A stretch of 64,000 bases of DNA. It comes from Isoetes taiwanensis. Lineage: Eukaryota; Streptophyta; Lycopodiopsida; Isoetales; Isoetaceae. This document shows, piece after piece, positions 21,355-32,804 of the stretch (the stretch's first letter is position 1; the number at the start of each line of letters is the position of its first letter). The notes under the pieces are model-generated. The model searched no databases. It saw only the letters and a list, made by a program, of their open reading frames with translations, and was not told the origin of the DNA. The stretch covers positions 5,987,727-6,051,726 of the forward strand of contig JAJEKV010000006.1 in assembly GCA_021234155.1 (NCBI GenBank). The letters are read 5' to 3'. The position numbers and the translations under genes were made by a program.

Positions 21355-22586
21355 GTCAACGCCTTTGGATATCCGTTTAAAGATATACCCGCCATCCAAA
21401 AAAAAAAAAAGATATACCCGCCCCATGTCAACGCTTAACCTTTTTCTTATTTTCATTGGCGGCACTGCCCGCTGGCTGCAAGGAGCATGTCGTGCTAGAA
21501 TTCCACGTCACAGGATGCCCCATTAAAAAAAAAAAAAAAAAATACCCCGCCCATTTTCTATGCGGGATAAGGAAAATTTCCCTCTTTCATATTTGTTTTA
21601 GGGCGTTGGCGCCGAATTCATGCAAAAAGAGCATTTTTGGTCAGATCGACGCTGTAAATCCTACCTGACTTCCCAAACTCTCTGCTCAATCAATAACTTG
21701 TGGCAGCAGAGCCCGATCTTGCCTTCAGCTGGATGATTCCTGCTTTTATTGCGAAATCCCACAGCATTGACAAGAGGTAAGTTTTTTCTGCTCAGATTTT
21801 GTGCGTCTGTTCAGACTAGTCTTCCCTCAGATAAAACTTAATAAAGCTTCACCATTTGCTTCTGCATTGTTTCTTTCTTCGCACTCCAAAAAGGATTCAA
21901 ACAATAAGAAATAGGAGAAAAGATCATGGTTTAAATTGAGATTCCTGCTTTACAATAATGATAAGGAGCTCAAAGGTATTCAGTTTATGATTTCTTCACA
22001 CCGGAATCTGCTCTTAATTTTAAATATTGTTTTATTTATATTTTTACCAGATAATGCTAATGCTAAAATTATATTGTAAACCCTAAAGCTTGCTGGATTT
22101 ATAATGGTAGGCTACTACAGGGGCAAAGCAAAACTTTGCAGTTTGGCACATTTGTTGTAGAAGTGTCGCTGCGTTTGCAACCTGGATAAGTAAATGCAGA
22201 CTATACAAAGGTGTATTTTGCCATCCTTTGGTAATATTGCTGAATTCTCTTGCTCGATTGTTTGCCTGCAATTCCATCCTGAGGTATCTCTGTGATTTAG
22301 CACATTACCTACAATCTTAAGGTTAAAGATTACTGGAAATAATTAGTAAACTCAAAGGTTGCGTGATATATGCCATGACATAGTTCGTGGTGTTCCAAAT
22401 ATATAGATTATACAGATCTGATGTGACTTAAAAACACTTACATAATGTTGTTTCTTTACGGAATCTAGTATTGATAGAACTTCAGCCTACACATCTCTCC
22501 ATCCCCGCTTAGGATTGTTGCTTCTCCATTGGTTTGATGTTAATGTTGTATTACTTTTTTTATGTTTACTTCCTCAAAGAACAATA
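21355..22586. other. upstream region of the USP-domain gene
   Basis: It contains two A-rich tracts (about 21400 and 21525-21541), each next to ATATACCCGCC/ATACCCCGCCC, suggesting a small duplication. A plus-strand GAGGTAAGTT donor-like site near 21775 might belong to a divergent transcript. No coding frame is supported. Confidence 0.35.
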
Positions 22587-22660
22587 TAATTTGTTTTATT
22601 TGAAGTTTTAATACCATAATAAATAATTTGTTTTTTTTGAAGTTTTAATACCATAATTCG
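22587..22660 (+). repeat. 37-bp tandem duplication
   Basis: TTTGAAGTTTTAATACCATA occurs twice in adjacent copies just outside the MULE left end. Confidence 0.85.
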
Positions 22661-22719
22661 TCTGTTTTAAAGTTGTTTGTCTCATATTATCTTTATTTGC
22701 TATGCACTTATAAATAAAG

Positions 22720-22803
22720 TTGGGAAAATTACCAATATACCATTATATTTTTCAACAATTCCCAAAAAGCCACTCGTATTTTAAGAATTACCAAAAAGCC
22801 ATT
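22720..22803 (+). repeat. MULE terminal inverted repeat, left
   Basis: Pairs with 25654-25739 in inverted orientation with scattered mismatches, including the shared AATTCCCAAAAAGCCA core. Confidence 0.88.
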
Positions 22804-23055
22804 GGGAGGTGTTTGCCAAATTCTTTATTTCCCACAATACCACTATCATTTCAATAAATTACCAAAAAGCCATTAGAAAGCTATCTTCAACGAAGAAAAC
22901 AAAGAGTTAAAAATTAGAGCCAATGGTACAGTTACTTTCATGTCAAATTAAGATAAGTTTACTGCAGGATTTCTACATGTTCGGCTATTGTGCCGTGTTT
23001 GCTCCCCGCAGTTAGAACATGTGAATTTTCGTACTTCTTTCAATGCATCTTCGGT

Positions 23056-24724
23056 TCAGATCGCCTCTTCTTTGCCCAGCCGACGATGACTTCTTGGTGG
23101 AAGCAATCTTGTGACCTGCCCAAATGAACCATCATCCCCTTCCACCACGGGACAAATACTTCCAGCATAAGTGTTCCAATAGGAGGCTAACGTGAAACAT
23201 TCATGTGCATAATCTTGTGGACGGAGCTTCTTGAAATATACTGCAGATATAGCATGAGAACAAGGTAATTTAGAGGTCTGCCAACTATTACATGAACATG
23301 TTCTTGCCAACAAATTCACTATCCTTGAATTCTTGTCTGTCCGTATTTCAAACACATGATCATTTGTAGGCAAAACTTGATAATGTCTTGCACGCTTTCC
23401 TGCTTCTTTTACTTCTCTTTCTGCATCTGAAACTAGAGATTCATGTGCTGCATTTCCAAGAGTTTCTATAGCAACATTTGCAGCATTCCTTCTCTCATAA
23501 AACCACGCACAAACTTTTCTTTGGATTATCTCTAGCATAGTAATAATTGGCTTATCTCTAGCTTCTAGTAGCCAAGAGTTTAAAGACTCTGCTATATTAG
23601 AAGTGAGATGTTTGAAACGCTTACCTTTGAAATGCGCAGTTGCCCAATAACTTGGAGGAGCACCATCTAGAATGTATGCGGTGCGGTTGCGTTGGCTGAT
23701 TTTTCTCATCTCATCCACACATGCATCATATTCAAGATTGGTTCTTGTGATAAGCCGCCTTCCAAAAGAAACTTACAAGTTCAGAATTGTTACACTTTTT
23801 TTTCATGTTATCCACCAAATGCCTCATGCAAAGGCATATTCCTTGCCGTGGAAAACCAATGAAACTGCTTCCAACAATCCTTTTCGCCTATCGACGACAC
23901 TTAAAGTCAAGTCATTTCTAGCAACCATTCCTCAGATTCCGCCAAACTCGCGATGAACCACACCCAATTGTCCTCATTTTCAACATCGCGACACACCAAA
24001 AAGCCAAAGGAAATAACTTTCTGTTGCATCAATAGCAAGAGAGGCACAACAAAATTCCATGGTATTTTCCTGTTAAAAATGTTCCATCTAGACCAATAAG
24101 AGGTCTACAGAATTGAAATCCTTTCAAAGAAGCATCGAATGATAAAAACAATCGGGAAAAATGGCCTTCCCTTTCTTGCAATGTTGCATATGTACCTGGA
24201 TTAGCAAGCTTCAACTGTTCACAATAACCAGCTAGATGCGAATAAGATTTAATAGCATCTCCATTAATTTGTTCACATGCAATCTGTTTAGCATTCCATA
24301 GCAACTTATAAGACACTTGCACACCATACTCACGCCGAATATCTGATGCCAAATCATATGGTTTAATGTCAGGCTGATCCCTAAACTTTTCGAAGTACTG
24401 TCTTGCTACCCATTTAGCAGTGGCATGCTTATTTCCCAACATAGAGACACCACCACAATTATGTTCTGCGACGAATGTGCTGATCTTGCAAGTAGGTCCT
24501 CCATTTTTGAGGGAACCATGAAGTCTCCATAAACAACCATCTTTCTTTGAAGCGCATTCAACTATATACCTGCTATTATCTGAGGCAACTGGAAAAAGAT
24601 GCACATGGTTTCTAATAGCATGTGTCGCAACAGCATGACGGAGCTCATCAATACTTGCAAACTCTTTTCCTAAAACTAAATTGTCTTCTGCATTATCCCC
24701 AGGATAGTCAAGATCTTGCTCCAT
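23056..24724 (-). pseudogene. MULE transposase, frameshifted
   Basis: The ATG at 24724 opens a 230-codon frame (MEQDLDYPGDNAED) with the MuDR N-terminal zinc-binding region (CASKKDGCLWRL, then HNCG) and the first catalytic block GLDGTFLTGKYHG. The frame is then lost. Pieces VENEDNWVWFIASLAESEEW, DRRKGLLEAVS and RHLVDNMKKK follow in different registers between 24060 and 23720, showing at least four frameshifts. The last part (23718-23056) is open again and ends with a SWIM zinc finger, CSCNSWQTSKLPCSHA, typical of MULE transposases. All family landmarks are present in order, but the protein cannot be made from one frame. Confidence 0.87.
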
Positions 24725-24798
24725 GCAATAACAACATCAATAAAACCTGCAAAAGGCAACCAGATGATTAGAAGACAATATGCAACATGACTAAAAGC

Positions 24799-25560
24799 AA
24801 TGCAAATCACAGTATGCATATCTGATTTTTGAAAGAATGCATGCATCTGTGATTTAGATCAAGCAGGTTGAAACTGGAATGGACATATTTGCAGGGTTAA
24901 TTCAGGGATTACAGCAGAATCCTTTTTGCTGCCTCATACAACAGCGAATGCATGATTGCTACATGGATTACAACAGAATCTTTTTTGCTGCCTCATACAA
25001 CAGAGAATGCATGATTGCTACAGGGATTGTTTTCGTTGAAGACATTTGAAGAAATCCCTTGGGATGAGGAACCATTTGTGTCTGGGATAATGTGGATAAT
25101 GTCTTATGCATCTGTGAGACAAGAAGACTCCGTGCATGCAAACTTTTTCGAAATTGAAAGACTTATCCATGAAAAGGAAAGAAAACCTGGTTTTCTATTG
25201 AGAATCACTAAAAAGGAAAGAACAAAAACGTACCTTGCTTGCATGCAACTCTGTTTTTCTTCTTCTTCCATAGATTTGCTGGCTAAATGACTACATTGGC
25301 GAAATTTTGAGGTGCTCTTCTGCTGCAATCGATAGAAAGACACTAAAATTAGAGTAGAAATGTATTCTAATAGCAATGCAAATCACAAAACATGCATGCA
25401 TATCTGGTTTTTGAAAGAATGCATGCATCTGTGAGACAAGATAGATGCAAATTCGAATTTTTGAAAGATCAAAAAAAGAAATGATGAAACAAGATGAAAG
25501 TAAAGCAAACTTTTTCGAATTGAGGGACTTACCACTGAAAAGACAAGAAAATCTGGCGGT
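24799..25560. repeat. duplicated leader sequences inside the MULE
   Basis: AGCAATGCAAATCACA...GAATGCATGCATCTGTG is found at 24799-24853 and 25372-25432. A 60-bp unit (CAGAATC...GCATGATTGCTAC) is tandem at about 24913-25031. The stretch ending in AAACTTTTTCGAA recurs at 25139 and 25506. Confidence 0.8.
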
Positions 25561-25653
25561 GGAACTTCTGCTGCAATCGATCAGGCGGTGGAAGCGATGA
25601 AAATGGCGCCACAATTTCTTCCCGTTATGTTTATTTCCCATTCGTAGAAGGAA

Positions 25654-25739
25654 GAATGGCATTTCGGTAATTTTAGAAATACCAATGGCTTTTTGGGAAT
25701 TTTTAAAAAATATAATGGTATATTGGTAATTTTCCCAAA
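25654..25739 (-). repeat. MULE terminal inverted repeat, right
   Basis: It ends GGTAATTTTCCCAAA, the inverse of the left end. Confidence 0.88.
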
Positions 25740-26058
25740 CTTGTATTTCCTTTTTTGTTTGGCCCAGATGCTTGGAGATGAAATTTGGTTGCTACAATTT
25801 GCGACGTCGATGCACCTGATTTGCAGGCCCCAAATGGCTGTTTGGTTGACCCGCAGAGCAAAGCCCTGATTCGCATGCTCCAAAGCAGCTTCAACAACCT
25901 GAGTAAGGTTTAATTGTTGCACCACCATTTTCCAATCAAAGCAAAAAAATTTGAATTCCCAGACAATTCGGAGGCCGAAGCTTTCAATCGAGGGAGATAA
26001 TAGAAAACAATGCAGATTGAAGCATCCTACTTCTGCCATAGCTAAGCACTTGATTAGC
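25740..26058. other. single-copy stretch before the triplication
   Basis: A minus-strand frame (about 26039 downward, MAEVGCFNLHCF) is open across here but shows no family motif and runs into the MULE end. No function assigned. Confidence 0.35.
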
Positions 26059-26209
26059 CACAGAGCCCAAAAAAATCATCTGCGCCAATCCTGCTACATA
26101 CCTTTTTTGGGTTGGAGCCTTTTACCTGCTATGGAAGTGCCAAAGAAGTAGACGCTGGAGCCTTCGAGGAAGTGCCACAAGAGCCGAAAAAGCCCTTGAA
26201 GAAGCACCG

Positions 26210-26557
26210 GTGTTATGCTGGATTGTGGAGGAGCTCTTGGACCATCTACTCTGTTCAAAACTGGTAAGTCTAGCTCCTTCTGTCGCCTATATAAAAGAAA
26301 AACACCATCCCTTCGGCTGGATTCTACCTGAACTATGCTCCTACAATTGCCCTGTCAAACAACATTCAAAGGCATGTGTAAGATCAGGAGTGAAGCAAAG
26401 AAGTTTTGCATGCTTCAATTTTCTCCAGCTAGAAGCACAGGGAGAGGGCATCTGCCGTGAAGCTCCATTTGCCAAGCGTCGAGCATCGCCGGAGAAGATT
26501 GTCCCTAAAAATACGTGGCATACAAACATAAAAGTAGATTGCGGCGCGGAAAAATAG
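26210..26557 (+). other. 115-codon open frame conserved in three copies
   Basis: This frame (MLCWIVEELLDHLL...) is identical in translation at 27942-28289 and 29561-29908. It overlaps a TATA-box-like CCTATATAAAAG at about 26288, so it may simply be non-coding promoter-like DNA in a recent duplication. I recognise no family. The composition (Cys- and Lys-rich, no domain motif) does not argue for a protein. Confidence 0.25.
26286..26297 (+). promoter_or_regulatory. TATA-box-like motif
   Basis: CCTATATAAAAG in unit A, with exact copies at the same place in units B and C. No transcript start can be assigned. Confidence 0.35.
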
Positions 26558-27502
26558 AGAGGAACAGAAACAAAAATGAAAAACTACAAACTAGATTACA
26601 TATGTAGAGAAAGATGTATTTCAGGTTGTTTATGCATTATCTACAGAAAAAAAAAATGGATTCTGGCAAAATAGGTCGGTAGGTCGGCAAAAAATCCCCA
26701 AGTCGGTCTTCACCTACTTATGTCGGCAGGTTAACCCAACTAGACTGATTCCTAGAATTTACTGGCTAGGATCCCTTCATGTCATTGTTGAATTAAATTC
26801 ATCTAGAGATGGCTATGAATTAAATTCATCTAGAGATCTTAGGAAAGGTGTGGATATGTTGCTTAGGAAAGGTGTAATCTCTACTGAGCGGGGGAGATTT
26901 ATCTACAGAATCTGATTTCATTTGTGACAATCCTCAGTCAATGCCTTATCCCTATGGTCTACAGGTTTAGAGAATTTCTTGCTTGCCTTAGGCACTTTTT
27001 GCACTACAGATTTTGTCTTTAGTTGGTTATCTTGAAACATGGAAAAAAAAATTTCTTGAAGTTCCCATATCGGAAAAAAAAAAAAAAAAAAAAAGCAAAC
27101 TATTAGTGCCGGAAGTTGCCTAAATTTAAATGCCATTCTTTAACTATAATAAGAAAAAACTGGATTGCAACGACCACAAATCTATGCACTTGTTTCGAAA
27201 AAGCAATCCTCCTTAAGTAATCCAAATGCAAATAGTAAGCACGTGTTGATCGTAAGAATTCCAATTTCTATGATTTTTTGACAAGTAAGTAATGTAACTA
27301 AGTGCATGCAGTATGAATTCATACACTAGCTTTTTAACACAAGCAATAAACATGCCAACTTGAGTTTAAATGCAGACCTTTTGTAAGATTTTTTGACAAG
27401 TACTGTAAATGAGTGCATGCAGTATGAATTCATACACTAGCTTTTTAACACAAGCAATAAACATGCCAACTTGAGTTTAGATGCAGACCTTTCCATTCAA
27501 GG

Positions 27503-27790
27503 CTAGTTGAAAGTAGTTATCAAGCTTTTAAAAAACCGGGTGGGTGACATATCACTATCATACCGGAGGCAACATTCTGTTACACAAGTTTCCCTCGAGC
27601 CAAGAAGAAGTGTGCCATTCTTTCTGAAGTCTTCACCGTAGGTCTGTTCAAAGTTTATAAATTCTCGATGCATAAAACGTATCTGATCAATGAAACTCAT
27701 TTGGAGGCGGTACTCATTATCAATATTATGAGAAATGGCTAGAACTTTTGCTTCTTCATCAGTTAGATCAACATAAACCTTAGCTTCTAC
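27503..27790 (-). pseudogene. ParB-like exon, copy A
   Basis: Copy of the exon at 36863-36543, reading VVEAKVYVDLTDEEAKVLA. It has diverged near its end (TLLLGSRETC and TRFFKSLITTFN in place of TLLQKLRETC and TQCFKKLDNYFQ) and lacks the upstream part of the gene, so it cannot be a complete gene. Confidence 0.7.
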
Positions 27791-29409
27791 CACAGAGCCC
27801 AAAAAAATCATCTGCGCCAATCCTGCTACAGACCTTTTTTGGGTTGGAGCCTTTTACCTGCTATGGAAGTGCCAAAGAAGTAGACGCTGGAGCCTTCGAG
27901 GAAGTGCCACAAGAGCCGAAAAAGCCCTTGAAGAAGCACCGGTGTTATGCTGGATTGTGGAGGAGCTCTTGGACCATCTACTCTGTTCAAAACTGGTAAG
28001 TCTAGCTCCTTCTGTCGCCTATATAAAAGAAAAACACCATCCCTTCGGCTGGATTCTACCTGAACTATGCTCCTACAATTGCCCTGTCAAACAACATTCA
28101 AAGGCATGTGTAAGATCAGGAGTGAAGCAAAGAAGTTTTGCATGCTTCAATTTTCTCCAGCTAGAAGCACAGGGAGAGGGCATCTGCCGTGAAGCTCCAT
28201 TTGCCAAGCGTCGAGCATCGCCGGAGAAGATTGTCCCTAAAAATACGTGGCATACAAACATAAAAGTAGATTGCGGCGCGGAAAAATAGAGAGGAACAGA
28301 AACAAAAATGAAAAACTACAAACTAGATTACATATGTAGAGAAAGATGTATTGCAGGTTGTTTATGCATTATCTACAGAAAAAAAAATGGATTCTGGCAA
28401 AATAGGTCGGTAGGTCGGCAAAAAATCCCCAAGTCGGTCTTCACCCACTTATGTCGGCAGGTTAACCCAACTAGACTGATTCCTAGAATTTACTGGCTAG
28501 GATCCCTTCATGTCATTGTTGAATTAAATTCATCTAGAGATGGCTATGAATTAAATTCATCTAGAGATCTTAGGAAAGGTGTAGATATGTTGCTTAGGAA
28601 AGGTGTAATCTCTACTGAGCGGGGGAGATTTATCTACAGAATCTGATTTCATTTGTGACAATCCTCAGTCAATGCCTTATCCCTATGGTCTACAGGTTTA
28701 GAGAATTTCTTGCTTGCCTTAGGCACTTTTTGCACTACAGATTTTGTCTTTAGTTGGTTATCTTGAAACATGGAAAAAAAAAATTCTTGAAGTTCCCATA
28801 TCGGAAAAAAAAAAAAAAAAGCAAACTATTAGTGCCGGAAGTTGCCTAAATTTAAATGCCATTCTTTAACTATAATAAGAAAAAACTGGATTGCAACGAC
28901 CACAAATCTATGCACTTGTTTCGAAAAAGCAATCCTCCTTAAGTAATCCAAATGCAAATAGTAAGCACGTGTTGATCGTAAGAATTCCAATTTCTATGAT
29001 TTTTTGACAAGTAAGTAATGTAACTAAGTGCATGCAGTATGAATTCATACACTAGCTTTTTAACACAAGCAATAAACATGCCAACTTGAGTTTAGATGCA
29101 GACCTTTCCACTTCTGAAGGCTAGTTGAAAGTAGTTATCAAGCTTTTTAAAGCACTGGGTGGGTGACATATCACTATCATACCGGAGGCAACATTCTGTT
29201 ACACAAGTTTCCCTGAGCTTCTGAAGAAGTGTGCCATTCTTTCTGAAGTCTTCACCGTAGGTCTGTTCAAAGTTTATAAATTCTCGATGCATAAAACGTA
29301 TCTGATCAATGAAACTCATTTGGAGGCGGTACTCATTATCAATATTATGAGAAATGGCTAGAACTTTTGCTTCTTCATCAGTTAGACCAACATAAACCTT
29401 AGCTTCTAC
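27791..29409. repeat. tandem triplication, unit B
   Basis: 1619 bp. It is shorter than unit A because it holds only one copy of the internal ~120-bp block. Confidence 0.93.
29092..29409 (-). pseudogene. ParB-like exon, copy B
   Basis: It matches the parental exon at 36863-36543 more closely than copy A does, ending CFKKLDNYFQLAFRSGKVCI. The upstream exons are missing, since the unit junction cuts just before VVEAK. Confidence 0.7.
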
Positions 29410-30531
29410 CACAGAGCTAAAAAAAATCATCTGCGCCAATCCTGCTACAGACCTTTTTTGGGTTGGAGCCTTTTACCTGCTATGGAAGTGCCAAAGAAGT
29501 AGACGCTGGAGCCTTTGAGGAAGTGCCACAAGAGCCGAAAAAGCCCTTGAAGAAGCACCGGTGTTATGCTGGATTGTGGAGGAGCTCTTGGACCATCTAC
29601 TCTGTTCAAAACTGGTAAGTCTAGCTCCTTCTGTCGCCTATATAAAAGAAAAACACCATCCCTTCGGCTGGATTCTACCTGAACTATGCTCCTACAATTG
29701 CCCTGTCAAACAACATTCAAAGGCATGTGTAAGATCAGGAGTGAAGCAAAGAAGTTTTGCATGCTTCAATTTTCTCCAGCTAGAAGCACAGGGAGAGGGC
29801 ATCTGCCGTGAAGCTCCATTTGCCAAGCGTCGAGCATCGCCGGAGAAGATTGTCCCTAAAAATACGTGGCATACAAACATAAAAGTAGATTGCGGCGCGG
29901 AAAAATAGAGAGGAACAGAAACAAAAATGAAAAACTACAAACTAGATTACATATGTAGAGAAAGATGTATTGCAGGTTGTTTATGCATTATCTACAGAAA
30001 AAAAAAGGATTCTGGCAAAATAGGTCGGTAGGTCGGCAAAAAATCCCCAAGTCGGTCTTCACCCACTTATGTCGGCAGGTTAACCCAACTAGACTGATTC
30101 CTAGAATTTACTGGCTAGGATCCATTCATGTCATTGTTGAATTAAATTCATCTAGAGATGGCTATGAATTAAATTCATCTAGAGATCTTAGGAAAGGTGT
30201 GGATATGTTGCTTAGGAAAGGTGTAATCTCTACTGAGCGGGGGAGATTTATCTACAGAATCTGATTTCATTTGTGACAATCCTCAGTCAATGCCTTATCC
30301 CTATGATCTACAGGTTTAGAGAATTTCTTGCTTGCCTTAGGCGCTTTTTGCACTACAGATTTTGTCTTTAGTTGGTTATCTTGAAACATGGAAAAAAAAA
30401 TTTCTTGAAGTTCCCATATCGGAAAAAAAAAAAAAAGCAAACTATTAAATGCCATTCTTTAACTATAATAAGAAAAAACTGGATTGCAACGACCACAAAT
30501 CTATGCACTTGTTTCGAAAAAGCAATCCTCC
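29410..30531. repeat. tandem triplication, unit C (first part)
   Basis: It is cut after GCAATCCTCC by the GC-rich LINE and continues at 36279 with TTAAGTAATCC. Units A and B show the uninterrupted site. Confidence 0.92.
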
Positions 30532-30535
30532 CTCT

Positions 30536-30668
30536 AAGCCCCCCGGCCTTGACTCCCTCTCTCTAGCGCCCCCCAGGCCCGGCTCCCTCTCTCTGGCCCC
30601 CCCCCAGCCCGGCTCCCTCTCTCTCTAGCGCCCCCACAGCGCCCAGCTCCCTCTCTCTAGCGCCCTCA
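30536..30668 (+). repeat. 5' leader tandem repeats of the GC-rich LINE
   Basis: Four imperfect units of about 28-32 bp built on GGCTCCCTCTCTCTAGCGCC. Tandem 5' units often serve as internal promoters in LINEs, but that role is inferred here. Confidence 0.85.
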
Positions 30669-30783
30669 CTCCCCTTGCATAGACCCCCTTGATTTGCCCC
30701 TTTCTGGCTTTCTCTCTCTAGGGTTTACAATCTCTCTCTAGACCCAAAACCCCAAACCCCCAAAAAGGCTCTCCACCCGCCTT

Positions 30784-31215
30784 TCCCAGCCCCCAAACCG
30801 GATTCTAAGCACCCTTGAGGCAGCCGAGAGACCCCTCGGACTTTGGAGCCCTCAAAACCCCCACACCTGCTGTAGTTGGCCTGCAATAATTGTGAGTGAA
30901 GTTCTATTCTAATCTATGAGAAGCAGTGGCAGTAGATTAGAGCAGTGGCATGTTAAATGGTGTCGTGTTATACAAAGCTTTGGAAAGACCTATGAGAAAG
31001 CGTGTGCGATGGGTCAAAGTCAAAGTCAAAGGTGGTGGGCACCCCTACAGGGTGTTCTTTGGGCTCGCTAGAAACACACCGACACCCCCCGCCCACCACT
31101 TAGGGTTTCCGTTGACCAACCCAAAAGGTGCTCGCCCGGCGTTCTTGAGTCCCCAAATTCAATTCTAGGCACCCTTTTCGCAGCAGAGACCCCTCAAACT
31201 TTGGGAGTCATGGCC
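30784..31215 (+). repeat. ~65-bp direct repeats flanking a 300-bp AT-richer block
   Basis: 30784-30850 and 31147-31215 share CCCCAAA, GATTCTA/AATTCTA, GGCACCCTT and GAGACCCCTC. The DNA between has lower GC in its first half. This could be a duplicated leader or the remnants of two fused leaders. Confidence 0.7.
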
Positions 31216-32640
31216 ACGAAGATGGGCGGCCTCGGGAAACCCAAGGCGAGGGCCCACCGCACAAACGGGTCCCGATCAGCCATCATGGACAGGGGAGAGT
31301 CATCCTCCATGAAGAAGGAGGCTCGGGCTAAGGCTAAGGCCCCTCGGTGACAGGCCGGCCCGCCGGAAGGGATTAATTGCTCGGACCACATAGGAACTCG
31401 CCTCGGCAGAGAATTGGAGCCACGCCAAAGCGGGAATGGAGGCTAACAAATTGCTCGTGATTGAGGCTAATAGTGCCCCGGGTGGCATGGCGGTGGAGAT
31501 GGAGTCCCGGCATCCCATGTGCTCAAAAGGCAAATCGGGGTCGAGAAGAACCGTGATCACAAAGCTTGGAGACCAAGACGCCGCATGTGGAAGATGGCCT
31601 TGGCCTTGCACACTTCGAGCGCAAGCAAAGCCGCAGAGGTCGCCGACATGCGGGCCCGCCTAGACTCGCGGTTCATCACTCGACATCATGACACAGAGAG
31701 GGAGCGCAATGCAGAGACGATGGTCACGCTGTCCCCTGGCCACCGAGGTAGAGGCAGCCACCACCATGGCACGGGGAGCACAGGCTGCTCTTGCACATGT
31801 TCGCACGCCTTCCAGGATCTTCGAGTAAGATCGAACAGCAAGCCCGCCCTCGACGACTGCGTAGGCCGGGCTCGAGCACGCCTCGCTCGAGCCCGGAGCT
31901 CCGTGGGGTTGCGCAACCGCCCACGCATGAGCAGCTGGTCTCCCTACCGAGGTTCATAGTCACCGCAAAGTGCAGGTGAGATGGCCAAAGAAGCAGGCTC
32001 TCGCAAGAGCTGTCCTCCCGACTTCCGCAGGGGCCAGAACGCGGCTCAAACCGCTATCCCGCCACGGCCTCCCACCGCGGCCCACGCCCCACGCTTTGCC
32101 CGGCTCTCCGGCCACTCCCGCCATCCCGGCCACACTCCGGTCCTCCCGCCATCCCGGCCACCACCACCACCCCCCGGCCGGGACCCGGCCCGCCCACCTT
32201 GGACCCGCGGGCCGGAGAACTCCGAGGCGCAGGCGGAGAGGCCACAATCGGTAGTTGAGGCATGCGGAAACGGCGAGGGGAGAGTCTGCGCCCACCACAT
32301 CCGAACACACATTCTCGATCGGATGACATTCGGGCGATTCACATTTCTCGAGCAGCGGCATGGGGCTGGCGCCCGGGGCGTGACCGCATTGTCATATTCC
32401 GCGGTTGCGGATGCACGCAGTGCGTGATGCCATATTGCGCCCGAGGGCGGATGTTGAAGGGGACATCCACATGCGTGGGCCGGGACCTCACACCGTGCAG
32501 CAGGGAGGCACGAGACGGGGGAGCTTGTCGAGGTGAGAGGCATTCGCCAGCGGGGGGTGCGGGAGATTGGTTGGCGAGGATGCACATTTTAAACGACACG
32601 CTCTCTGCTGCGGTTATATGAGCCCAACCCACGGTACCGC
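31209..32640 (+). pseudogene. GC-rich LINE, ORF1 region
   Basis: The ATG at 31209 (MATKMGGLGKPKARAHR) follows the second leader repeat and opens a basic, Lys/Arg-rich frame that stops at about 31350. Downstream to about 32640 all frames are long only because of the high GC. I find no zinc knuckle or coiled coil that I would defend. Given its position it should encode the RNA-binding ORF1 product, but the family signature is not visible. Confidence 0.4.
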
Positions 32641-32804
32641 GGCTGCCACCCGCTGCTTCTACTACCACGGCCCCCTTCTCCACGCTCCCTCGCGGCCCGC
32701 CCCTCGACCACATCGCGCCTACGCTCCATCTACTTCTCACTTTCGACCCTGCTTCCCGTCCTCCCAGCGACTTCGGCTGCGCATACCATCCCTGGCGACA
32801 AATA

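Larger units (their letters stand above)
22720..25739 (-). mobile_element. Mutator-like element (MULE), decayed
   Basis: The left end (22720-about 22803) and the reverse complement of the right end (about 25654-25739) align over some 80 bp, starting TTGGGAAAATTACCAATATA. Between them lies a broken MuDR-type transposase on the minus strand. Repeated ATTACCAAAAAGCCATT units continue inside the left end to about 22880. No convincing 9-bp target duplication was found, which fits an old insertion. The short element (3.0 kb) has duplicated sequences in its 5' untranslated part. Confidence 0.88.
26059..27790. repeat. tandem triplication, unit A
   Basis: 1732 bp, repeated as unit B at 27791-29409 and unit C at 29410-30531 plus 36279-36862. 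Breakpoints share CCAC: ATTAGCCAC|AGAG on the far left, CTTCTACCAC|TTTT on the far right, and CTTCTACCAC|AGAG at each internal junction. The unit contains a TATA-bearing segment, an identical 115-codon frame, A-rich tracts and the minus-strand ParB-like exon. Unit A has an extra ~120-bp internal duplication (27250-27490), also present in unit C but not in B. Confidence 0.93.

Noticed and set aside
22710-25750. 9-bp target duplication for the MULE
   Set aside because: AATAAAGTT on the left and AAACTTGTA on the right do not match. Small shifts of the boundary did not improve it.
26341-26529. Minus-strand 62-codon frame repeated three times
   Set aside because: Shadow of the triplicated plus-strand frame without any motif.
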